From: Clostridiales bacterium oral taxon 876 str. F0540
Lineage (GTDB): Bacteria > Bacillota > Clostridia > Clostridiales > Clostridiaceae
DNA length: 64,000 nucleotides
Assembly: GCA_000466585.1 (NCBI GenBank)
Contig: KE993464.1
Location: forward strand, 279,885 to 343,884
Direction of reading: 5' to 3'
In this document: piece after piece, positions 17,660 through 26,434 of the stretch
Position numbering within the stretch: the first letter of the stretch is position 1
How the letters are laid out: each line of letters begins with the position of its first letter
Notes under the pieces: generated by a model
The model's database searches: none
The model's input: the letters and a program-made list of their open reading frames with translations, nothing else
What the model was told of the DNA's origin: nothing
Made by a program: the position numbers and the translations under genes

Positions 17660-18820
17660 ATGTTAGCATTAGATCATAGCGATATAAAAACTAATAATAA
17701 AAAAAGAATACTTAAGCTTTTATCAAAGGAAAGAGAGCTTACCAAACTCGATATATCCAGAAAGCTTGATATAAGCGTACCTACTGTAACTACTATAACT
17801 AATGAGCTTATAGAAGAAGGCATAGCTTTAGAAGCCGGAATGGCAACTTCTACAGGAGGAAGAAAACCTGTTATAATAAAATTTTTACCTGATTCAAGAT
17901 ATAGTATTGGTATAGATTTAGGCAGAGATTTTATTAAAATGATCGTTACTAATTTAGATAGTAAAATTATTGAAGATAGAAGAAAAGAACTTACTGTAAT
18001 AAATGAGACAGAAATTTTAGGTTCTGTTAAGAGCTTAATAGATGAGTTCTTAAATGAAAATGAGTATATTCGCAGCAATTTATTAGGTATAGGGTTCTCG
18101 CTTCCGGGAACTGTGAATGAAAAGGAACTGAAACTTGAGGTAGCTACTAATTTTAAGCTTAAAAATATTTCTTTTAAAATATTAGAAGAGTACTTTAATG
18201 TTCCAATATATCTTGAAAATGAAGCAAATGCGGGTGCTTTAGCAGAATCCGAATTAGGTATTGCAAAGGATTTAAATAATCTGATTTATGTTTCGGTTAC
18301 AGAAGGTATAGGCGGCGGAATAATTATAAACAATAATATGTATAAGGGAAGAAGTATGCGCGCAGGCGAAATTGGACATATGACCATTAATAAAAACGGA
18401 AGGCTATGCAATTGCGGAAAAAAAGGCTGTTGGGAAACCTATGCATCTAATAGGGCTATGATTAACGAGTACAATAAAGAAAATAATGATAAGGCTTCTA
18501 ATATAGATCAAATTATAGAAAAATATAAAAATGGTGAAGAAAAGGCTATTGATGTAATTGAGCAGTATATAGAAGATTTGGCAGAAGGAATACAAAATCT
18601 TATATTTATATTTAATCCGGATTACATAGTAGTTGGAGGAGACATAAGTAAATATTCTAATATTTTTCAAGATAAAATATCAGAGAGAATATTTGAAAAA
18701 AATGAATTTTACAGTAAGGGAGATGTGAATATATTATTTTCCCTACTGGGAAACGATTCAAATATTTTGGGAGCTTCGTTAATACCGATTTTAGAGAATT
18801 TTAGGTTTGAGAAAATTTAA
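17660..18820 (+). CDS. xylR: ROK-family transcriptional repressor XylR
   Basis: A 386-aa protein. An N-terminal winged helix-turn-helix (about 10-65, with LDISRKLDISVPTVTTITNELIEEG) is followed by a ROK/sugar-kinase-fold domain with IGIDLGRDFIK and the zinc/ROK motif CNCGKKGCWETYAS. Such proteins bind xylose and repress xyl genes. GTGGTGATAATATG supplies the start context. It lies between xylA and xylB, each separated by a hairpin, giving a clear target: the palindrome overlapping the xylA promoter. Assignment as XylR rests on ROK class plus neighbourhood; glucose effects through the ROK domain are possible. Confidence 0.88.
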   Translation: MLALDHSDIKTNNKKRILKLLSKERELTKLDISRKLDISVPTVTTITNELIEEGIALEAGMATSTGGRKPVIIKFLPDSRYSIGIDLGRDFIKMIVTNLDSKIIEDRRKELTVINETEILGSVKSLIDEFLNENEYIRSNLLGIGFSLPGTVNEKELKLEVATNFKLKNISFKILEEYFNVPIYLENEANAGALAESELGIAKDLNNLIYVSVTEGIGGGIIINNNMYKGRSMRAGEIGHMTINKNGRLCNCGKKGCWETYASNRAMINEYNKENNDKASNIDQIIEKYKNGEEKAIDVIEQYIEDLAEGIQNLIFIFNPDYIVVGGDISKYSNIFQDKISERIFEKNEFYSKGDVNILFSLLGNDSNILGASLIPILENFRFEKI

Positions 18821-18823
18821 GAG

Positions 18824-18859
18824 GGTAATCAGACTGAAAGTATTTTAGTTTGATTGCCT
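18824..18859 (+). terminator. Hairpin between xylR and xylB
   Basis: Imperfect inverted repeat GGTAATCAGACTGAAA / TTTTAGTTTGATTGCC, pairing fully as RNA when G-U pairs are allowed. No U-tract. It may limit read-through or stabilise the xylB message. Confidence 0.45.
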
Positions 18860-18885
18860 TACATTTTATAAATGGGGGGAGAAAT

Positions 18886-20379
18886 ATGAATTTTTTAGGT
18901 ATAGATTTGGGGACGTCTTCTGTAAAGATAGTAATTATGGATGGTTCTGGCAAAGTAGTAAGTTCAATTTCAAGAGATTTTGAGGTAAGTTATCCTAAAA
19001 CTAACTGGGCCGAGCAAAATCCCGAAGACTGGTGGGAAGCAACCAAAGAAGGAATCAAAGAGCTTCTAGCTAAAGCTAGTCCAGAATACAAACAAATAAG
19101 CGGGATAGGATTAAGTGGACAAATGCATGGCCTTGTTCTTCTAGATAAGGATTATAATGTACTTCGCCCTGCAATTTTATGGTGCGACCAAAGAACACAG
19201 GAGGAATGTGACTACCTTAATGGTGTAATTGGAAGAGAAAAATTGTCCAAGTATACTGGGAATATGGCGCTTACAGGTTTTACCTTGCCTAAGGTTTTGT
19301 GGGTGCAAAGACATGAACCTGAAGTGTTTGATAAGGCAGCTTATATGCTTCTTCCAAAGGATTATGTAAGATTTAAGCTTACCGGTGAAATGGCTACGGA
19401 TGTATCTGATGCATCAGGTACTTTAATGTTTGACGTTGAAAAGAGAAACTGGTCAAAAGAACTTTTAGAGATTTTTGAAATAAAAGAAGAAACTCTTCCT
19501 AAGGTTTATGAATCCTGGGAGGTAACAGGGAAAATTACAAAAGAAGTTGCAGAATACACAGGACTGTCTACAAATACTGTTGTAGTAGGAGGAGCAGGAG
19601 ATCAGGCCGCAGGAGCTGTTGGAACCGGTACTGTAAGCAGTGGCACTTTATCTGTTGCACTTGGAACATCAGGGGTAGTTTTTGCAACAAGTGATAAGTA
19701 TGAAGTAGATGATAAAAATAGATTACACTCTTTCTGCCATTCTAATGGAAAATGGCATCAGATGGGCGTGATGCTTTCAGCAGCATCATCCTTAAAATGG
19801 TGGGTTGAAGAAGTAAATGAGGAACTAGATGGTGAAGCTTTTGATAAGTTGCTAGATGATGCAGCAAAATCACCTGTTGGATCAAAAGGAATAGTATTCC
19901 TGCCATATCTTATGGGTGAAAGAACTCCTCACAACGACCCAGATGCAAAAGGAGTTATATATGGCCTTAATATTACACATAAGCGTTGTGATATTACAAG
20001 AGCTATACTTGAAGGAGTATGTTTTGGACTTAGAGACTCACTGGAAATACTACGAGATTTAAATGTTCCAATTAAAGAAGTAAGAGTCAGCGGAGGAGGG
20101 GCAAAGAGCATTCTGTGGAGACAAATACTAGCAGACATATTTAATACCAAAGTCGAAGTGATAAATTCAAAAGAAGGCCCTGCTTATGGTGTTGCCTTAC
20201 TAGCTGCAGTAGGCTGCGGATTGTTCAACAGCGTTGACGAGGCTTGTGAAAAGCTAATTAAAGTTACAAGTATTGTAGAACCTATAGAAGAAAATGTTAA
20301 GAAGTATAATGAGATTTACTATATTTTTTCAGAGATATATCCATTGCTAAAGAATACTTTTAAAAAGCTGACTGTATAG
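18886..20379 (+). CDS. xylB: Xylulokinase
   Basis: A 497-aa FGGY-family kinase. The N-terminal phosphate loop is FLGIDLGTSSVKI. Substrate residues appear in GLSGQMHGLVLLD and in LWCDQRTQEEC, and a C-terminal domain carries VSGGGAKSILWRQILADI. The catalytic Asp lies in GGAGDQAAGAVG. It phosphorylates D-xylulose to xylulose 5-phosphate with ATP. The ATG at 18886 follows GGGGGGAG (18874-18881); the ATG at 18850 upstream lacks a ribosome site. A terminator follows. Confidence 0.96.
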   Translation: MNFLGIDLGTSSVKIVIMDGSGKVVSSISRDFEVSYPKTNWAEQNPEDWWEATKEGIKELLAKASPEYKQISGIGLSGQMHGLVLLDKDYNVLRPAILWCDQRTQEECDYLNGVIGREKLSKYTGNMALTGFTLPKVLWVQRHEPEVFDKAAYMLLPKDYVRFKLTGEMATDVSDASGTLMFDVEKRNWSKELLEIFEIKEETLPKVYESWEVTGKITKEVAEYTGLSTNTVVVGGAGDQAAGAVGTGTVSSGTLSVALGTSGVVFATSDKYEVDDKNRLHSFCHSNGKWHQMGVMLSAASSLKWWVEEVNEELDGEAFDKLLDDAAKSPVGSKGIVFLPYLMGERTPHNDPDAKGVIYGLNITHKRCDITRAILEGVCFGLRDSLEILRDLNVPIKEVRVSGGGAKSILWRQILADIFNTKVEVINSKEGPAYGVALLAAVGCGLFNSVDEACEKLIKVTSIVEPIEENVKKYNEIYYIFSEIYPLLKNTFKKLTV

Positions 20380-20452
20380 GATTTGAATATTAGGGTTTGA
20401 TTTTTTACATTGATTCGCTGTAATAGAATAAACTTAATAATCATCAACATTG

Positions 20453-20490
20453 GAAGCCGCCTAAAAAATTTAGGCAGCTTCTTTTATAAT
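20453..20490 (+). terminator. Terminator after xylB
   Basis: Arms GAAGCCGCCTAAA (20453-20465) and TTTAGGCAGCTTC (20469-20481) with one internal mismatch, followed by TTTTATAAT. Confidence 0.85.
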
Positions 20491-20504
20491 ACAGGAGATT
20501 ATAT

Positions 20505-20780
20505 ATGAGAAAGAAAATTATAGAAAAGTTTAGAGATTTAAAAATAGGCACTAAAATAATAGTATGCTACATTATAATTTCTGTAATATCCTTATTCTTC
20601 AGCACATTTATATATCAGAAAGTTAATGGGAAAATAATGACGCAAAAGGTTAGTGAAATGGCACTGCAGACACTTCAGACTATAGATTCAAACATAAATT
20701 TACTTGTATATACCGTGAATAATGAATCTAAAATGCTTATAGCTAATCAAAATCTTCAGCTCACTTTAAGAAAAAGATAA
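20505..20780 (+). pseudogene. Truncated N-terminus of a YesM-type sensor histidine kinase
   Basis: A 91-aa open frame with a good ribosome site (AGGAG at 20493-20497). It shows the start of a membrane sensor kinase: a basic N-terminus, one transmembrane helix (about 18-40, IIVCYIIISVISLFFSTFIY) and the beginning of an extracytoplasmic helix resembling YesM-family sensors (KVSEMALQTLQTIDSNINLL). It stops after about 90 residues; the rest of the sensor, the HAMP and kinase domains are missing. The downstream sequence is the tail of an unrelated glycosidase, so this is a deletion remnant, unless a short membrane peptide is retained. Confidence 0.65.
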
Positions 20781-20827
20781 TAAAAATAGAGAGCTTGCAG
20801 AGTTAACAAAGCTCTCCATTTTTATTA
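20779..20827 (+). terminator. Hairpin within the decayed junction
   Basis: Arms AATAAAAATAGAGAGCTT and AAGCTCTCCATTTTTATT pair with one wobble/mismatch; it ends in a T-rich run. It lies immediately after the truncated kinase stop. Confidence 0.65.
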
Positions 20828-20828
20828 T

Positions 20829-20990
20829 CTAACTCCTGGACAAAATGAATATATATTCCTTATGGACTTTAACGATAAGAAAGAAACTATTGTACTTGAT
20901 AATAAGTTATATACTAACTTAATTTCTGAACAGGAGGTAGATGGGAAAATGGAGCTGGGGGCATTTTATATAAGAATATTAAAGAGATGA
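20829..20990 (+). pseudogene. C-terminal remnant of a GH42-like beta-galactosidase
   Basis: Frame 20829-20990 reads about 53 residues ending in TGA, including NEYIFLMDFNDKKET, NLISEQEVDGKMEL and ALGAFYIRILKR-like end residues (GAFYIRILKR). This matches the C-terminal beta domain that closes GH42 beta-galactosidases. There is no start, no ribosome site and no upstream catalytic part. Together with the truncated kinase it marks a deletion that fused two unrelated gene ends. Family call is by eye only. Confidence 0.5.
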
Positions 20991-21071
20991 AAAAATAACG
21001 AACATTTACACAAAACAACTATGGATAGTGTGGAATGGGACGAAAGTAAAAATAATTTGTTCGACAATCTA

Positions 21072-21100
21072 TTGCTATTTTTAATAAACAATGCTATTAT
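21072..21100 (+). promoter_or_regulatory. Promoter of the purine operon
   Basis: -35 TTGCTA (21072-21077), 17-bp spacer, -10 TATTAT (21095-21100). A start around 21107 would place the riboswitch aptamer near the 5' end of the transcript. Confidence 0.65.
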
Positions 21101-21126
21101 ATAAAATATATTAAAACAGAATATTC

Positions 21127-21197
21127 CATCCATATAATTCTGATGATATGGTTCAGAAGTTTCTACGAGAAAACCTTAAATTTTCTGTCTATGGGTG
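21127..21197 (+). ncRNA. Purine riboswitch aptamer (guanine class)
   Basis: P1 forms from 21127-21134 and 21190-21197, P2 from TTCTGA / TCAGAA with the conserved loop TGATATGG, and P3 from AGAAAA / TTTTCT with loop CCTTAAA. The J2/3 core AGTTTCTAC is intact. The ligand-discriminating position (21189) is C, which indicates guanine/hypoxanthine. The base before it (21188) is T where aptamers usually have A, and the base of P3 has a G/G mismatch. It controls the purL-D operon through a downstream terminator. Confidence 0.9.
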
Positions 21198-21267
21198 AGT
21201 CCTAAAAGCATAATTATCTCTAGGAATGTTTTTACACATCCATTTTGAGGTTTATTAGCTGTTATTT

Positions 21268-21310
21268 AAAATCCACTATGGGCTTACCTTAAGCTTATAG
21301 TGGATTTTTT
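21268..21310 (+). terminator. Riboswitch-controlled terminator upstream of purL
   Basis: Arms AAAATCCACTAT (21268-21279) and ATAGTGGATTTT (21297-21308) with a T-run. CACATCCAT at 21235-21243 could pair with the 3' strand of aptamer P1 and so serve as the alternative structure. Confidence 0.85.
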
Positions 21311-21336
21311 ATTACTAAAATTAGGAGAAGATATTT

Positions 21337-24300
21337 ATGGATAGTAGTATAAGGAGATTATTTGTTGAGAAAAAACCAGGCTTTGATGTAGAAGCTCAGA
21401 GCTTATTTAAAGATTTGAGAGACAACCTTTTTATTAAGGGGCTTAACGCATTAAGAATAATAAATAGATATGACGTACATGGAATACAGGCAAATGAATA
21501 TGAAGGTATAAAACAAAATATATTATCCGAAAAAACTGTGGACTACGCTTATGACGAAGTTTTAGAGGTTGACAAAGAGGATAGAATATTTGGTTTAGAA
21601 TACCTTAAAGGCCAGTATGACCAAAGGGCTGATTGGGCTGAGCAGTGTATACAGCTTTTAGTTGGCAGAGAAAGTATACAGGTTAAGTGTGCAAAGTTCA
21701 TAGTCCTAAAAGGAAACGTAACAGATAAAGAACTTGAAAAGATAAAAGAATATTGTATAAATCCTGTAGACTCAAAAGAGGCATCAATTGATGCTGAAAA
21801 CTGTTTTGAACAAGAACAATCTAAGCTTAAAGATATACAAATAATAAATAATTTTATAGACAGCGATGATAGAGCGTTAAAAGATATTTTTCAAAAACTC
21901 AACCTTGCAATGAGTTTTGAAGATTTAGTTTTTTCCAGAGAATATTTCAAAAATATTGAAAAACGTAACCCGTCTATAACAGAACTTAAAGTAATTGATA
22001 CTTACTGGTCAGATCATTGCAGACATACCACCTTTAATACAAGTATAAAAAATGTTCATATCCACGATGGAAAATATTCGAATCCTGTTTATAAAACTTA
22101 TGAAGAATATTTAGAAAGCAGAAAATTTGTTTACGAAGATAAGGAAAAATCACAAAGCTTAATGGACATAGCTGTGATAGGCATGAAGGAATTAAGAAAA
22201 AAAGGACTTTTGAATGATTTAGATATTTCCGAAGAAATTAATGCCTGCAGTATAGAGATAGATGTTGAAGTAGATGAGAAAATTGAAAAGTGGCTTTTAA
22301 TGTTTAAGAATGAAACACACAATCATCCTACTGAAATAGAACCCTTCGGAGGGGCGGCTACATGTCTAGGAGGCGCCATTAGGGATCCACTCTCTGGACG
22401 AGCTTATGTATACCAGGCCATGAGGGTAACTGGAAGCGGAGATCCAAGGCAGAAACTTGAAGACACTATACCGGGAAAACTTCCTCAAAGAAAGATAACT
22501 ATAGGAGCTGCTAGCGGATATAGTTCTTATGGAAATCAAATAGGATTAGCAACTGGACAAGTAACAGAAGTTTATGATGATGACTTTATAGCAAAAAGAA
22601 TGGAAATAGGTGCTGTAGTAGGTGCTGCTCCAAAGGAAAATGTAGTACGAGAAAAGCCGCAACCTGGAGATATAGTTGTACTAATTGGTGGAAGAACAGG
22701 AAGGGATGGCTGCGGAGGTGCAACCGGTTCCTCCAAGGAACATGATGAAACATCCATTGTTAACTGCAGTGCTGAGGTTCAAAAAGGTAATGCCCCTACA
22801 GAGAGAAAACTGCAAAGATTGTTTAGAAACAAAGAGTTTAGCAGATTGATTAAAAGATGCAATGATTTTGGAGCAGGCGGAGTATCTGTTGCAATAGGAG
22901 AGCTTGCAGATGGGTTAGATATAAATCTTGACAATATACCTAAAAAGTATGAAGGCTTGGATGGAACCGAATTAGCTATATCAGAATCTCAAGAACGCAT
23001 GGCTGTAGTTATAGCTAAAGAAAATAAAGAATTAATTTTTAAAATTTGTGAAGAAGAAAACCTAGAGGCGGCTGAAGCGGCATTTGTAACAGATACGAAC
23101 AGGCTAAGGATGAGCTGGAAGGGAGACTACATAGTAGACATAAGCAGAGAATTTTTAGATACAAATGGTGTTAGACAGACGACAGAGGTTGAGGTAGTTA
23201 GTCCAATTGAGGAAAATAATTATTTCAATTGCTGGACAAAGAAAGAAGAGCATTATGAAGATAACTTAATGGATTACTGGAAGTATAATTTACAGAAATT
23301 GAATATATGCAGTGAAAAAGGATTAGTTGAGAGATTTGACAGTACAATAGGTGCAAGTACAATATTAATGCCTTTCGGAGGAAGGTACCAGTCATCTCCG
23401 TCAGAAGGTATGGCTGCTAAGATTCCTGTACTTAAAGGAAATACAAATACTGCATCTATCATGACTTTTGGTTATAACCCTTTAATAGGAAAGTGGAGTC
23501 CGTACCATGGAGCCTTGTATTCTGTAGTAGAAGCTGTGACAAAAGTTGCTGCTATGGGTGGAGATTATAGAAAGGTAAGATTATCTATGCAAGAGTATTT
23601 TGAAAAGCTGGGAAAAGATGCTTTAAAGTGGGGAAAACCTTTTTCTGCTTTGCTTGGAGCACTAAAGGCTCAAAAGGAATTAGAAATTGCGGCAATAGGC
23701 GGTAAAGACAGTATGTCAGGTACCTATAAAGAATTGAATGTTCCCCCTACATTAGTAGCTTTTGCAGTATGTACATGTAATGCGGAAGATATTGTTTCTG
23801 CAGAATTTAAAAAAGTAAACAGCAAGGTAGTTTTAATACCTTTATCTAGAAAAGAAGATGAAACACCTGATTTTAATATGCTAAAGAGAAATCTTAGCAA
23901 GGTAAAAGAACTTGCAGATGAAAAGAAAATTATATCGGCCATCAGTGTAAAGCATGGTGGAATCAGTGAAGCTATAAGTAAAATGTGCTTTGGAAATAAA
24001 ATAGGTTTTAAATTTGCAAAGGAAGTATGCTTTAAGGATTTATTTGAGCCTAACTATGGAAGTTTAATAGTTGAAATTGATCCGTGGGAAAATATTGAGC
24101 AACTATTTGATGGAATTGAGTATGAAATTTTAGGAACCACGAAAGTAGAAGAAAGCATAGAGTTTAACGAAGAGAAACTTAGTATCTCAGAACTTTATGA
24201 AAAATATGAAGCAGCACTGGAAAATATATTCCATACTAGAACAGATGCTTCTGATAAACCAATTAAAAATATAGAGTTTAATAAAGATATAACTAGAAGC

Positions 24301-25116
24301 ATTAAAACAAGTATTGTAAGACCTAAGGTGTTTATTCCTATATTTCCCGGAACAAATTGCGAATATGATTCAGCTAGAGCCTTTGAAAAAGCAGGGGGTA
24401 TAGTAGAAAGTTTAGTATTTAATAATTTAACTTCAAGACATATTGAAGACTCTATTGAAGAGATGGTTAGAAGAATTAATGCTTCACAAATAATTATGAT
24501 TCCAGGTGGATTTAGTGCTGGTGATGAACCTGAAGGTTCAGGAAAGTTTATAACAGCAGTTTTTAGAAACAAGAAAATACAAGAGGCTGTTATGGAGCTT
24601 TTGAAAAAGAGAGATGGTTTGATGCTTGGAATTTGTAATGGCTTTCAAGCTCTTATAAAACTTGGATTATTGCCTTATGGAGAAATAAGAGATATAGAAG
24701 AAAATAATCCTACATTAACTTATAACGAGATTGGAAGACATGTTTCAAAAGTTGTAAAGACAAAGATAACTTCAAATCTATCACCATGGTTTAGCAATGT
24801 TAAGGTAGGAGATATACATTGGGTGCCTGTTTCTCACGGCGAAGGAAGATTTATAGCTAGAGAAGAAGAAATTGAGAGGTTGATTAAAAATGGACAAATT
24901 GCAGCTCAGTATGTTGATTTTAGTGGAAATGCAACCTATGACATAAATCATAACCCTAATGGATCCTGTTACGCAGTGGAAGCTATAACAAGCCCGGATG
25001 GAAGAATCTTAGGTAAAATGGCACACAGTGAAAGAGTTGGAGAAAACCTATTAAAAAATATACCGGGAAATAAAAATCAGAAAATATTTGAGTCTGGAAT
25101 TGATTATTTTAAGTAA
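21337..25116 (+). CDS. purL: Phosphoribosylformylglycinamidine synthase, single-chain type
   Basis: A 1259-aa single-chain FGAM synthase, close to the length of the enterobacterial form and unlike the split PurS/PurL/PurQ of Bacillus. An N-terminal PurS-like part is followed by the linker (TYWSDHCRHTTF), two ATP-binding halves (including FKNETHNHPTEIEPFGGAATCLGG and FDSTIGASTILMP-type segments) and a C-terminal glutamine amidotransferase with Cys1100 (LGICNGFQ), His1230 and Glu1232 (AHSERV). It converts FGAR, glutamine and ATP to FGAM. It is the first gene behind the riboswitch terminator. Confidence 0.96.
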   Translation: MDSSIRRLFVEKKPGFDVEAQSLFKDLRDNLFIKGLNALRIINRYDVHGIQANEYEGIKQNILSEKTVDYAYDEVLEVDKEDRIFGLEYLKGQYDQRADWAEQCIQLLVGRESIQVKCAKFIVLKGNVTDKELEKIKEYCINPVDSKEASIDAENCFEQEQSKLKDIQIINNFIDSDDRALKDIFQKLNLAMSFEDLVFSREYFKNIEKRNPSITELKVIDTYWSDHCRHTTFNTSIKNVHIHDGKYSNPVYKTYEEYLESRKFVYEDKEKSQSLMDIAVIGMKELRKKGLLNDLDISEEINACSIEIDVEVDEKIEKWLLMFKNETHNHPTEIEPFGGAATCLGGAIRDPLSGRAYVYQAMRVTGSGDPRQKLEDTIPGKLPQRKITIGAASGYSSYGNQIGLATGQVTEVYDDDFIAKRMEIGAVVGAAPKENVVREKPQPGDIVVLIGGRTGRDGCGGATGSSKEHDETSIVNCSAEVQKGNAPTERKLQRLFRNKEFSRLIKRCNDFGAGGVSVAIGELADGLDINLDNIPKKYEGLDGTELAISESQERMAVVIAKENKELIFKICEEENLEAAEAAFVTDTNRLRMSWKGDYIVDISREFLDTNGVRQTTEVEVVSPIEENNYFNCWTKKEEHYEDNLMDYWKYNLQKLNICSEKGLVERFDSTIGASTILMPFGGRYQSSPSEGMAAKIPVLKGNTNTASIMTFGYNPLIGKWSPYHGALYSVVEAVTKVAAMGGDYRKVRLSMQEYFEKLGKDALKWGKPFSALLGALKAQKELEIAAIGGKDSMSGTYKELNVPPTLVAFAVCTCNAEDIVSAEFKKVNSKVVLIPLSRKEDETPDFNMLKRNLSKVKELADEKKIISAISVKHGGISEAISKMCFGNKIGFKFAKEVCFKDLFEPNYGSLIVEIDPWENIEQLFDGIEYEILGTTKVEESIEFNEEKLSISELYEKYEAALENIFHTRTDASDKPIKNIEFNKDITRSIKTSIVRPKVFIPIFPGTNCEYDSARAFEKAGGIVESLVFNNLTSRHIEDSIEEMVRRINASQIIMIPGGFSAGDEPEGSGKFITAVFRNKKIQEAVMELLKKRDGLMLGICNGFQALIKLGLLPYGEIRDIEENNPTLTYNEIGRHVSKVVKTKITSNLSPWFSNVKVGDIHWVPVSHGEGRFIAREEEIERLIKNGQIAAQYVDFSGNATYDINHNPNGSCYAVEAITSPDGRILGKMAHSERVGENLLKNIPGNKNQKIFESGIDYFK

Positions 25117-25240
25117 AGGTTGAAGTCTTAAATGTACTTTAGCGGGTAATTTATGAGTGAAACGAATGTTTTAAGTTACCCAGTGCCCTAAGGGAACAAG
25201 TGCTTTAGATTACCCTGTTTCGAGTGAAAGGAGAAAGTAT
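25117..25240 (+). other. Structured purL-purE intergenic region with competing stems
   Basis: GGGTAA at 25144-25149 can pair with TTACCC at 25176-25181 or with TTACCC at 25210-25215, giving two exclusive stems. CCCTAAGGG (25186-25194) is palindromic. Two near-repeats, TACTTTAGCGGGTAAT and TGCTTTAGATTACCC, and GAGTGAAACG/GAGTGAAAGG flank the region. No known riboswitch was recognised. Confidence 0.4.
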
Positions 25241-25720
25241 ATGAAAGTTGCTATTATTTTTGGAAGTAAATCTGACCTGGAAATTATGAAGGGAGCGGCA
25301 GAAGCTCTGAAAAGCTTTGATATAGAATATAAGGCTTATATTTTATCAGCACATAGAGTTCCTGAAAAGCTTGTGGAGACAATAAAGAAAATTGAGGCAG
25401 AAGGAGGAGAATGCATCATAGCTGGAGCAGGACTTTCAGCACATCTGCCTGGAGTAATTGCTGCACACACTATACTTCCTGTAATTGGGGTTCCTGTAAA
25501 GGCAGCCTTAGGAGGGCTTGACTCATTGTTATCAATAGTTCAGATGCCTAAAGCTATACCGGTTGCAACCGTTGGGATAAATAATAGCTTTAATGCTGGA
25601 ATGCTTGCAGTAGAGATGCTTTCTATAAAGTATAGTGATGTAAGAGAAAAATTGATTAGATACAGAATTGATATGAAAGAAAAATTTATAAATGAAAATA
25701 ATGAAGGAGTTGAGCTTTAA
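25241..25720 (+). CDS. purE: Phosphoribosylaminoimidazole carboxylase / N5-CAIR mutase PurE
   Basis: A 159-aa PurE. It has the FGSKSDLEIM phosphate-binding start, SAHRVP, and GGLDSLLSIVQMP. The loop at residues 61-71 reads AGAGLSAHLPG, not the AGAGGAAHLPG typical of class I mutases, and no purK is found in the operon, so it could use AIR and CO2 directly. The RBS GAAAGGAGAA at 25226-25235 fits. It overlaps purC by one base. Confidence 0.93.
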   Translation: MKVAIIFGSKSDLEIMKGAAEALKSFDIEYKAYILSAHRVPEKLVETIKKIEAEGGECIIAGAGLSAHLPGVIAAHTILPVIGVPVKAALGGLDSLLSIVQMPKAIPVATVGINNSFNAGMLAVEMLSIKYSDVREKLIRYRIDMKEKFINENNEGVEL

Positions 25721-26433
25721 TGGAAAAGAAAGTAATGATGTACGAGGGTAAGGCTAAGAAAATATACAGCACAGAGGATGATAATAAAGTAATTGTTTAT
25801 TACAAGGATGATGCTACAGCCTTCAATGGTGAGAAAAAAGGACAGGTACAAGATAAAGGAATATTAAACAATACTATTACTTCAATGTTATTTGAACTTA
25901 TAGAAAAAAACGGAGTTAAGACTCATTATATAGAAAAACTTAGCGAGAGAGAACAGCTTTGCAGAAAAGTAGATATAGTACCTCTTGAGGTAATTGTAAG
26001 AAATGTCGCTGCAGGAAGTATGGCAAAAAGGCTTGGGATTGATGAGGGTTTTGAGCTTAAAACTACAGTCTTTGAACTTAGCTATAAAAATGATGCTTTA
26101 GGTGATCCTTTAATTAATGACTGCCATGCTGTTGCAATAGGACTTACTACTTTTGAAGAACTTAAAGAAATCTATAGCATGACTGATAAGATAAACAATA
26201 TATTAAAGGAATTCTTTATGAAGCAGAATATAAAGCTTATAGATTTTAAGCTTGAGTTTGGAAAAACCAATGAAGGAGAAATCATTCTGGCAGATGAAAT
26301 ATCGCCTGATACATGCAGATTCTGGGATGCCGATACAAATGAAAAGCTGGACAAAGACAGATTCAGAAGAGATATGGGAAACGTTAAGGAAGCTTATGTT
26401 GAAATACTAAAGAGAATCAGCGGAGAGAAATAA
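25720..26433 (+). CDS. purC: SAICAR synthetase
   Basis: A 237-aa protein of typical length. Visible are the phosphate/nucleotide-binding N-terminus YEGKAKKIY, the VIVRNVAAGSMAKRLG block (with VRN and S conserved) and the EISPDTCRFWD active-site segment. It ligates aspartate to CAIR with ATP. It is coupled to purE by a one-base stop/start overlap and to purF by a one-base gap. Confidence 0.96.
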   Translation: MEKKVMMYEGKAKKIYSTEDDNKVIVYYKDDATAFNGEKKGQVQDKGILNNTITSMLFELIEKNGVKTHYIEKLSEREQLCRKVDIVPLEVIVRNVAAGSMAKRLGIDEGFELKTTVFELSYKNDALGDPLINDCHAVAIGLTTFEELKEIYSMTDKINNILKEFFMKQNIKLIDFKLEFGKTNEGEIILADEISPDTCRFWDADTNEKLDKDRFRRDMGNVKEAYVEILKRISGEK

Positions 26434-26434
26434 T

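Noticed and set aside
25117..25240. THF or ZTP riboswitch before purE
   Set aside because: The conserved cores of both classes are not found; only competing stems are visible.
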